A DNA stretch of 13,513 nt from JAAYAY01 sp964429355 (lineage in GTDB: Bacteria > Planctomycetota > Planctomycetia > Pirellulales > Thermoguttaceae). The translations under genes were made by a program, and so were the position numbers. Below are positions 7,300-12,972 of the stretch, piece by piece. Numbering within the stretch: position 1 is the stretch's first letter; each line of letters starts with the position of its first letter. Location of the stretch: assembly GCA_964429355.1 (NCBI GenBank), contig CAYSCH010000267.1:1-13513 (forward strand), given 5' to 3'. A model generated the notes under the pieces. It searched no databases and was not told where the DNA came from. It saw only the letters and a program-made list of their open reading frames with translations.

Positions 7300-7917
7300 T
7301 CATTCGTCCTTGGAGTCTTCCTGGAATCGCTGCACCGCTTCGCGCAACCGGGCCATCACTCGGCTTCGGGCAATGTAGACGCTGCCGATGGTCATGCCGA
7401 GTTCGGCGGCGACCATTTCGATGGGACGCTCCCCCACGGTGGTTTGCCAGAAGGCGTTCCACGTGGTTTCCCGCACCTGCGGGCGGACCTGCTCGGCGGC
7501 CCAGCGAAAGGTCTCGCGTCGAAACTCGAGGTCGAACACGGCCGATTCTTCACACGCCGGGTCGCACTGCTCCTCAAGGAGCCTGGCGATGCGGCTATCG
7601 CCGGTCCCCAGGGGGCGGAATTTCTTGCGGCTGAGGAAGTTGACAATCAGGTTTCTGGCGATGTGGAACAGCCAGTGACGGAACCTTCCTCGCGCCGGGT
7701 CGGGGACCCATTTCTCCACTGCCCGCGATACAGCCACCATCACATCCTGAACCAGCTCCTGGGCGTCGGCGTCCTGGAGCCCCTTCATTCGCGCAAGGCG
7801 ATAAACGCGGGGTTGGTAAACGGCCGTAAACTCTTGCCACGCTTGCGTATCGTGGCTGTCGTGGAGGCGAAGGATGAGGCTCGGCCGGGTTTCAGGGGGC
7901 TGGGACATCACGGGCAA
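7300..7917 (-). CDS. ECF-family RNA polymerase sigma factor
   Basis: The 205-aa product has the two-domain sigma-70 ECF layout. Region 2 covers about 25-100, with DADAQELVQDVMVAV (core-binding 2.1/2.2) and FRHWLFHIARNLIVNFL (2.4, -10 recognition). Region 4 covers about 137-195, with AELGMTIGSVYIARSRVMAR as the helix-turn-helix that reads the -35 element. The N-terminus TRPSLILRLHD is typical of the planctomycete ECF sigma group paired with kinases. Start choice is uncertain: TTG 7917 has AGGGA 8 nt upstream, while ATG 7908 (MSQPPETRPSL) matches the usual family N-terminus but lacks a Shine-Dalgarno sequence. It is the first gene of a leftward operon with the kinase and coiled-coil protein. 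The regulon cannot be deduced here; self-regulation is likely but no promoter motif was convincing. Confidence 0.93.
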   Translation of the reverse strand: MPVMSQPPETRPSLILRLHDSHDTQAWQEFTAVYQPRVYRLARMKGLQDADAQELVQDVMVAVSRAVEKWVPDPARGRFRHWLFHIARNLIVNFLSRKKFRPLGTGDSRIARLLEEQCDPACEESAVFDLEFRRETFRWAAEQVRPQVRETTWNAFWQTTVGERPIEMVAAELGMTIGSVYIARSRVMARLREAVQRFQEDSKDE

Positions 7918-7952
7918 GTTTCGTTTCCCTGAAAATCGTCAACAAAACGGAA

Positions 7953-8006
7953 ATGGCGCCCACGGGCATGGATGTGCACCATCAGTGGGTTTCGCGGCGG
8001 CTCTAA
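7953..8006 (+). pseudogene. Short reading-frame remnant in frame with the toxin-like gene
   Basis: ATG 7953 opens MAPTGMDVHHQWVSRRL and ends at TAA 8004; a second TAA follows at 8010. The frame then continues open without interruption (AHIRLADLSRLDTIFRDDGE...) into the HExxH protein annotated from 8085. Same-frame coding on both sides of the two stops suggests a decayed upstream part of one longer gene. The string TGMDVHHQW vaguely recalls the HH motif of HNH-type Rhs toxins, which is speculative. No Shine-Dalgarno sequence precedes the ATG. Confidence 0.25.
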
Positions 8007-8084
8007 GAGTAAGCACACATCCGGCTCGCCGATCTTTCACGGCTCGATACCATTTTCCGTGACGATGGGGAAAAGTTCCAGCGT

Positions 8085-8828
8085 TTGGCAGACTCAGGGG
8101 GAGGCGCGTATGGCCTCGCGTTTGGCTACGGAATGCCGTTTATCGCTATGGGCGGTCCATGGGCCGTTGGGGGTGTCGCTGTGGCAACGGGACTATGGTC
8201 GGGCTATAGTACGATTCAGGCCGTTCGCGAGTCTTGGGGGGAGGGGGCTTATCTGCAGGCTGGCAGCCGCGCCTTGTTTGGTACGCTCGATGTTCTCATG
8301 AGCGTATTTGCCGCTCATACCGCGTACTCCGCGAAATATGGCCCGAAGACAGGAGCGGTCACGAGACATGAGAACGTAGGCACCCCTCTTCCGGGGAGAT
8401 TTACGCTAGGCGTCATTAAGGCGATACAGCGTCCGTTTGGCGTGACGGATATCGAGTATACTGATTGGCACGGTAAGCTAAGAGCTGGAGAGGGCACGCA
8501 TCTTCCCGGGCCTGACGAGCATGCGCCTGGCTACGCTCCCAATCCTACGAACGACGGAACGATTATTGGCGTGCACCCGGACTCTACGTTCTCAGTCCTC
8601 ATGCACGAAATAATGCACGCTCTTCACAAGAAGACCGTAGGAAGCGAAGCTTGGCGCAAAATCCCTGAAAACGGCGTCGACGGCAAAGAACAAGCCGCAT
8701 TCACGCTTCTATACAGACTATTCGGGAGATACATGACACCCGAAGAGATACATTGGCACGCGGATTACTGCGGTAGACGTGGCGGACAGCCAGGACTCGT
8801 CGATCCCGCGTTGGCCGATGGTGGGTGA
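8085..8828 (+). CDS. 5'-truncated toxin-like protein with HExxH metallopeptidase motif
   Basis: From TTG 8085 the product is 247 aa, but the frame is open from 8013 and no good ATG exists, so the true N-terminus is probably missing. Residues 10-80 alternate Gly/Ala-rich hydrophobic stretches (GGPWAVGGVAVATGLWSGY, LFGTLDVLMSVFAAHTAY), similar to the pretoxin segment in Rhs-type polymorphic toxins. Residues 174-178 in LMHEIMHALHKK form a zincin HExxH motif (H174, E175, H178); Glu202 in GKEQAAF is a candidate third zinc ligand, as in gluzincins. The C-terminus is His/Gly/Pro-rich. I infer a toxin-tip fragment with a peptidase domain, left after loss of its carrier. GC content is clearly below the flanks (28/60 at 8701-8760), consistent with transfer. 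A stand-alone metallopeptidase is the alternative; expression is doubtful. Confidence 0.6.
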   Translation: MADSGGGAYGLAFGYGMPFIAMGGPWAVGGVAVATGLWSGYSTIQAVRESWGEGAYLQAGSRALFGTLDVLMSVFAAHTAYSAKYGPKTGAVTRHENVGTPLPGRFTLGVIKAIQRPFGVTDIEYTDWHGKLRAGEGTHLPGPDEHAPGYAPNPTNDGTIIGVHPDSTFSVLMHEIMHALHKKTVGSEAWRKIPENGVDGKEQAAFTLLYRLFGRYMTPEEIHWHADYCGRRGGQPGLVDPALADGG

Positions 8829-9074
8829 CACTACGTTGCGAAACCGCCGGTGCAGGCAGCGATATCCCACGGCAAGCTCCCGCGTTTCAGGCGGTCTGCC
8901 GGGAGGGAAGTCGGGATGAAGCAAGCAGAGAGAGTCCCCATTTCAGTCGAGGCCAAACTAGCTTCACAGCTTGGCCGCGTGCGGCCATCGATCGCGCCCC
9001 CATAGGGTCGCGGCTTGGATGCGGCCCACGCCGTCGGGCGCGAATCACCATACGTACTCGAATAGGAACACACT
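8829..9074. other. Gap between toxin-like and zinc-ribbon genes with a 29-codon ORF
   Basis: This 246-nt stretch has no known gene. One small ORF stands out: ATG 8916 to TAG 9005 (29 aa, beginning MKQAERVPISVEAKLASQLG), with GGGAGGGAA ending 6 nt before the ATG, a strong Shine-Dalgarno sequence. The same frame is also open from the toxin-like stop at 8828 through to 9005, so it may instead be a decayed coding remnant. The minus strand is open across the gap too (9088-8831) but has no recognisable product. Confidence 0.3.
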
Positions 9075-9641
9075 GTGCAGGGTGTCATACCCTCGGCAAA
9101 ACGGCAATCGAAGGCCTTTTACATCGTTGCCGAGCAACGCGGTCTTGCGCCCATGCCCATTGTCCGATCCGAAAGCCCCCTCACAATGAACATGATCTAT
9201 TCAGAAGAAGGTGATGCACGAGCCAAAGTGCACGATATCATTGTCACATTGCGCGCGGTCTTCGACGTCGTGTTTACGGTTCCGACGCCAAACACTCTCG
9301 AATGTGAGCGCGTCGTACATCTGCTGCTTCAAGAGTTGCGCGGTATGCTTAGTATTTGGGCCGAGTCCCCATCGAATCTGGAGGCGAGTTTGGATGCCGT
9401 GGCCAGTCTCCTTGAAGATCGTATTCGATACGCCGAGAATTCTTCTCTTCCCCTGCGATGCAGGGTGTGTGCAGCACCTCTTAAGCCGATCCGCTATTTC
9501 ACTTGGGAGCAAAGCCCACTCGTAAACAAGTATGGCTGGGAGTTGTCCGGGACTTACTATTCTTGTGGCAACTGCGGAAAGGTCGTGAATAACACACTTC
9601 GACCGTTGGAAATAGGTTTTGGCATAGCGCGGGGCCCTTAA
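9075..9641 (+). CDS. Hypothetical zinc-ribbon protein
   Basis: The product is 188 aa from GTG 9075, which has AGGAA 6 nt upstream; ATG 9186 (MNMIYSEEGDARAKV, 151 aa) is a weaker-supported alternative that may mark the conserved part. I do not recognise the family. Residues 50-120 look alpha-helical and amphipathic (VHDIIVTLRAVFDVVF, ERVVHLLLQELRGMLSIW, LDAVASLLEDRIRYAE). Two Cys pairs follow, CRVC (129-132) and CGNC (164-167), separated by 31 residues with aromatic/beta character; together they make a plausible C4 zinc ribbon. There is no signal peptide or membrane segment, so it should be cytoplasmic. It lies in the same low-GC island (25/60 at 9181-9240) and on the same strand as the toxin-like fragment, so it could be an immunity protein or an unrelated cargo gene. 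Confidence 0.65.
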   Translation: MQGVIPSAKRQSKAFYIVAEQRGLAPMPIVRSESPLTMNMIYSEEGDARAKVHDIIVTLRAVFDVVFTVPTPNTLECERVVHLLLQELRGMLSIWAESPSNLEASLDAVASLLEDRIRYAENSSLPLRCRVCAAPLKPIRYFTWEQSPLVNKYGWELSGTYYSCGNCGKVVNNTLRPLEIGFGIARGP

Positions 9642-9651
9642 CAAGGGGGAA

Positions 9652-9825
9652 GGTGGCCCTGGGGTCATTGCCACCCAACGTCTCGCTGATCTGTGCAGGT
9701 ATGCTGATCTGCTTCCCTACCCAGAAATAAGTTGGTCAATTGGGTGGCACGTCCCTGAGGAACCAACGGCGTGGTGCCCCCACAAACCACGCCCTTCGTT
9801 CCTCAGGGACTTGCCACCGTGGTGG
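9652..9825. repeat. Nested palindromic element with alternating GGTGGCA/TGCCACC copies
   Basis: The 213-nt gap before the redoxin stop contains an ordered set of inverted copies: GGTGGC 9652-9657, TGCCACCCAA 9669-9678, TTGGGTGGCA 9740-9749, TGCCACC 9812-9818 and GGTGG 9821-9825. The second and third are perfect 10-bp reverse complements 61 nt apart. The third and fourth are the outer ends of a much larger hairpin (listed separately). Such arrangements are typical of REP/REPIN-like or small non-autonomous mobile sequences; no transposase gene or clear target-site duplication was seen. Confidence 0.55.
9743..9818. repeat. Large hairpin: 32-bp arms, 12-nt loop
   Basis: Arm 9743-9774 (begins GGTGGCACGTCCCTGAGGAA) and arm 9787-9818 (ends TTCCTCAGGGACTTGCCACC) are reverse complements with 3 mismatches in 32, around the loop TGCCCCCACAAA at 9775-9786. 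The right arm ends 36 nt past the redoxin stop codon, so in leftward transcripts it could act as a transcript-end or stabilising hairpin. There is no T-run next to it on the transcribed side. A repetitive extragenic palindrome is the more likely identity. Confidence 0.7.
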
Positions 9826-9854
9826 TTCAAGTCATTCACGAGCGCCCTTGGCCG

Positions 9855-10448
9855 TCATACCTTGGTCGCGGATTGGAAGTAGTCCGGTTCATTGCCCGGC
9901 TTCCACTTGATGTTGCAGCCGATGCTGGCCCGCTGCTGGGCGTCAACGGGCTGTCCTGCAAGGACGGCGTCGATCGCAGCGCGGAGATCCTCGCCGGTGA
10001 CCGGAACACCGGAGTCTGGACGGCTCGAGTCAAGCTGACCGCGATAGACAAGGCGGCGGTTGCCGTCGAACAGGAAGAAGTCGGGGGTGCAGGCGGCACG
10101 GTAGGCCTTGGCGACTTCCTGGGTTTCGTCGTAGAGGTACGGGAACGTGTAGCCCTGCCGCTTCGCCTCCTCTCGCATCTTCTCAGGAGAGTCGGCCGCG
10201 TAGTTTTCCACATCATTGGCGTTGATGCCCACAATGGCGACGCCCCGGTCGGCGTAGTCCCGACCGAGCCTGGCCAGTTCGGCCGCCACATGCTTGACGA
10301 ACGGGCAGTGGTTGCAGATGAACATCACCAGGAGAGCAGGCGAGTCTTCGAAGTCGCCCAGTGAGACGGTCGTTCCGTCGATGTTGGGAAGCGAAAAGTC
10401 GGGGGCTTCTGCTCCGAGCGGTAGCATCGTGCTGACGGTCTTGACCAT
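9855..10448 (-). CDS. Cytoplasmic thioredoxin-like redoxin (AhpC/TSA-like)
   Basis: The 197-aa product is a thioredoxin-fold redoxin. It starts MVKTVSTMLPLGAEAPDFSLPNIDG, the usual N-terminus of this family. The redox site is C45-N-H-C48 in VMFICNHCPFVKH, at the end of the first long strand, as in resA/tlpA-like and AhpC/TSA-like proteins. AACTPDFFLFD (Cys120) supplies the conserved Thr-Pro loop, and IGCNIKWKPGNEPDYF is a signature C-terminus of the group. It lacks a signal peptide, so it should act in the cytoplasm as a thiol oxidoreductase or peroxidase. The start is at 10448 because GGAG lies 9 nt upstream and homologues begin here; the frame extends to 10613 but the extra residues look non-coding, and ATG 10463 lacks a ribosome site. 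It appears monocistronic. Exact substrate unknown. Confidence 0.92.
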   Translation of the reverse strand: MVKTVSTMLPLGAEAPDFSLPNIDGTTVSLGDFEDSPALLVMFICNHCPFVKHVAAELARLGRDYADRGVAIVGINANDVENYAADSPEKMREEAKRQGYTFPYLYDETQEVAKAYRAACTPDFFLFDGNRRLVYRGQLDSSRPDSGVPVTGEDLRAAIDAVLAGQPVDAQQRASIGCNIKWKPGNEPDYFQSATKV

Positions 10449-10858
10449 GGGACTGAGCTCCATAGGAAATCGGGTTGGTCGAAGATTGGGTTTCATTGAG
10501 TATTTTGGGGAACAAATCGCCCAAGGCAAGCGGCAACCGCGAAAGAGACCTCCTGACGGGGCGCTGCTCTGCCCACCAAAAGACCGTTCAGAGGTGAAAA
10601 TGGGCTCACGCATCTGCCATAATCACGCCGGCAGGTTGCTGCCTGACACCACGCCGCGGGTGGCACTGATGATTTTCCGGTTCTCGCCGTCCACTCCAGA
10701 CGCCTTGTTCGGAAAATCGTCAGTGTTGCCGGGCAACAAGAGGTCACGCGAACCCCAGCCTGACGGAACAACGGCGGCTTTCTCTCCCTCAGAGCAGCAC
10801 ACGGGCCGATTCGACAATAACGGCTTCTGACAAGCAAGGCTCTTCTCGACCCTGGAAC
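10449..10858. other. 410-nt gap between redoxin and hydrolase genes
   Basis: No protein-coding gene is recognisable; the open frames on either strand give compositionally odd, Arg/Ser/Pro-rich translations. The gap should contain the redoxin promoter (near 10450-10530, leftward) and the 3' end of the hydrolase transcript. It is rich in secondary structure: a long stem-loop at 10659-10730, GGCAG-GTTG-CTGCC at 10630-10643, and TGTTGCCGGGCAACA at 10724-10738, which overlaps and would compete with the long stem. Confidence 0.5.
10659..10730 (+). other. Long stem-loop, possible structured RNA on the + strand
   Basis: Bases 10659-10680 pair with 10709-10730 in 22 consecutive pairs (17 Watson-Crick, 5 G-U) around a 28-nt loop. 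The core is GATTTTCCG (10671-10679) against CGGAAAATC (10710-10718); the flanking segment CACTGAT (10664-10670) pairs with GTCAGTG (10719-10725) through one wobble. All five non-Watson-Crick pairs (at 10661, 10662, 10663, 10670, 10680) are G-U when read as + strand RNA and would be A-C mismatches in - strand RNA. Both neighbouring genes are on the - strand, so a + strand transcript would be an independent RNA. No promoter or terminator for it was identified. Confidence 0.4.
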
Positions 10859-12919
10859 CTACGGCGCTGAAACACCCTCAACCAGCGGGCCTATGCCGTC
10901 AGACGTGGACCACTTGAGCTTCTCGGCCACCGCCATGGGGTATGCCGATACGTCGGCCGAATCGCGGAAGACCACGATCGTCCGTCCGGCGGCCATCGCA
11001 GCCGCCTGGGGCATATCGAGGAACCGCTCGAGATTGAGCAGGATCGGCCCGTCGCGGTGCGTGGCCGGGAGTTGCTCCACGACGAGCCGCTGGATCGCCG
11101 TCACGAACAGGGAGGCATACAAGGCCAGTCCGGCCGCCTGGCCTTTTGCCTGGACCGTAATCTGTGCGGTATCCAGTCCGGGGACATGCTGCGTGGCCTC
11201 CAGCGCCCGTCGAATGTCCCAGACTCGCATCCCGTCGAGCGTCTGGCCCAGTAGCATGAATCGCCGCCGGATCTGGATCTGTTTCTTCTCGTCGCCACTC
11301 CAGGCGGTCGGCCCGACTCCGCGCGGTACGGCCAGCACGAGGATTTCCTGGAGTCCGCCAAAATGCTGGTCGAACTGTTCCTCCGAGAGAGAATCGTCCC
11401 AGTTCAGTGCCTTTTCCCATTTTGACCATCCTTCAGCATCGAGCACGTGGAGCACCAGTCGGCTGCCGGCTCGTTTCGCACCGGCCGGCTCCACCAGATA
11501 GAGCGGCAAGGTGACATGTTCCTGGCTGCAGTAGCTATACTGCCGCAGGACCAGTCCTTTTCGTTCCTTGGACGACTCTTCTTTCAGACCGATGGGCGGT
11601 CCTTGCTCCGGCCAGCCGCGGAAAACCTTGGTCCGCAAGGCCTCCATCCAGCCGTCGCGCATGGTTTGCCACTCGGCCTTGTCGTTGGGCACCGCGGGCG
11701 CCGGAGCCAGCGGCACGAAGGTCTCGTGAATCGTCGTGTTGAGCTGATCTTGGGGAAGGGTGTCGAATACCTTCAGATCGGCCGGTTCCATCAGCTTTTC
11801 CGCGGCCATGGCCACCAGCGGCTCCTCGCCTTTCAGGTGCTTGTTGAACCAGCGGAAGGCTGGCAGCTGTAGTTCCTGGGTGTCTTTGTGAGGGCCGGGG
11901 GTGATCACCAGTCCAAACTTGTCGGCCGCCTCGTGGAGCCGATAGATATTGCGGACCTTGGCATGGGTCCGGATCACGCCTTCCAACGGGAAGATCTGGT
12001 CCGAGTCACTGTTTTCGAGCATGAGCGCCCGTGGCGCAACCAGGGCGGCCACGAGCGGGTAGTCCCAGCGATAGGTATTCACCATGAACATGCAGTCGCA
12101 GTGGCCTTCGACACAGCCGTCGACCACGTGGTTCTCCAGATCGGTGATTCCCGCCACCGGCACGGCCGCCTTGATCCGCTCGTCGATCGACGCGATCCAC
12201 CAACTGTAGGCCCCGCCGCCGCTGCGACCGGTTACGCCGAGCCGCCCGGCGTCGACCTCGGGCCGCGACTGGAGATAGTCGAGGGCCCGAATGCAGTTCC
12301 AGGCCTCGACGCCGGCCGGCGTGTAGCCGCGATTGTTCCACCACCACATGTTGTAGCGATAGGTGCCGTGGTGGGTGGCCTCGATCTCACCGAGCTGCAG
12401 CGAGTCGATCGTCAGGCACACGAAGCCGTTGCGGGCAAACCAGGCCCCGTGATGCTGGTAGCTGACTTTGTTGCCGTAGCTCACCCCGTCGATCTTCACC
12501 CCGCCGTGCCCGCACACATAGAGCACGGCCGGCGCCGGCCCATCGAGCCCCTTGGGCAGCCAGAGGTTGGCCGTCACGTAGAGCCCGGGCCGCGACTGGA
12601 AGTGGAGCTTCTCCACGGCAAAATACTCCCGTTCGACCCGGCCCGTAACGGTCGCCTTCAGATCGGTCCGCTCCGGCATGGGATCGAGCCCCAGCATCTC
12701 CAGCAGCTCCCGGCGATACTCGCCTCGTCTGGCCTCCCAATCTGCAAGAGAGTGGATGTCCGCCAGGCACGCATCACGCAGTTTTGCCGTTTCCGCCTCA
12801 AAGTAGGCCGCCAAACCCGGCTCGACGGCCCAGGGATCGGGCTCGGCGGCACGAGCCGCTCGGGCCGGAAGTGCCAGCAGCACGGACGATAGGAGAAGAA
12901 GAATTGTCGGAAGTCTCAT
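10859..12919 (-). CDS. Secreted alpha/beta hydrolase, acetyl-xylan-esterase-like
   Basis: The 686-aa product has a signal peptide at 1-25 (MRLPTILLLLSSVLLALPARAARAA). Residues about 90-365 form an alpha/beta hydrolase: oxyanion region VLYVCGHGG (132-140), nucleophile elbow GVTGRSGGG with Ser233, acid in NSDSDQIFP (Asp305 or Asp307) and His344 in GPHKD. This pattern fits acetyl-xylan-esterase/prolyl-oligopeptidase-type serine hydrolases in planctomycete polysaccharide-degradation loci. Residues about 415-686 look like a second, decayed hydrolase-like domain (LVLHVLDAEGW, GMRVWDIRRALEA, AQITVQAKGQAAGLALYASLF) in which the elbow position lacks Ser. The start is firm: AGGAGA lies 6 nt before ATG 12919. 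It follows the sialidase-like gene by 53 nt on the same strand, so both are probably co-transcribed. Deacetylation or ester cleavage of glycans is inferred; the substrate is unknown. Confidence 0.88.
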   Translation of the reverse strand: MRLPTILLLLSSVLLALPARAARAAEPDPWAVEPGLAAYFEAETAKLRDACLADIHSLADWEARRGEYRRELLEMLGLDPMPERTDLKATVTGRVEREYFAVEKLHFQSRPGLYVTANLWLPKGLDGPAPAVLYVCGHGGVKIDGVSYGNKVSYQHHGAWFARNGFVCLTIDSLQLGEIEATHHGTYRYNMWWWNNRGYTPAGVEAWNCIRALDYLQSRPEVDAGRLGVTGRSGGGAYSWWIASIDERIKAAVPVAGITDLENHVVDGCVEGHCDCMFMVNTYRWDYPLVAALVAPRALMLENSDSDQIFPLEGVIRTHAKVRNIYRLHEAADKFGLVITPGPHKDTQELQLPAFRWFNKHLKGEEPLVAMAAEKLMEPADLKVFDTLPQDQLNTTIHETFVPLAPAPAVPNDKAEWQTMRDGWMEALRTKVFRGWPEQGPPIGLKEESSKERKGLVLRQYSYCSQEHVTLPLYLVEPAGAKRAGSRLVLHVLDAEGWSKWEKALNWDDSLSEEQFDQHFGGLQEILVLAVPRGVGPTAWSGDEKKQIQIRRRFMLLGQTLDGMRVWDIRRALEATQHVPGLDTAQITVQAKGQAAGLALYASLFVTAIQRLVVEQLPATHRDGPILLNLERFLDMPQAAAMAAGRTIVVFRDSADVSAYPMAVAEKLKWSTSDGIGPLVEGVSAP

Positions 12920-12972
12920 AACGTATCTCCTGGATGCTAATCTGCGCTGACAGTCGATTTGAACAGTCGGGC

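Noticed and set aside
6330..7634. Plus-strand open frame (434 codons) opposite the kinase and sigma-factor genes
   Set aside because: Both opposite-strand genes have complete catalytic or DNA-binding motifs; the plus-strand translation shows none.
7931..7941. 11-base match GAAAATCGTCA shared with 10712-10722
   Set aside because: Matches of this length are expected many times by chance in 13.5 kb, and no longer similarity surrounds it.
9635..9647. CCCTT-AAC-AAGGG across the stop codon of the zinc-ribbon gene as a terminator
   Set aside because: Five pairs with a three-base loop and no T-run are within chance expectation.
10294..10830. Plus-strand open frame (178 codons) over the redoxin start and the following gap
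   Set aside because: Its first part is antisense to the redoxin and the remainder has no domain-like pattern or ribosome site.
11888..12892. Plus-strand open frame (334 codons) opposite the hydrolase gene
   Set aside because: It mirrors the coding strand of a clear hydrolase, and its Asp/His/Val-rich translation matches no family.
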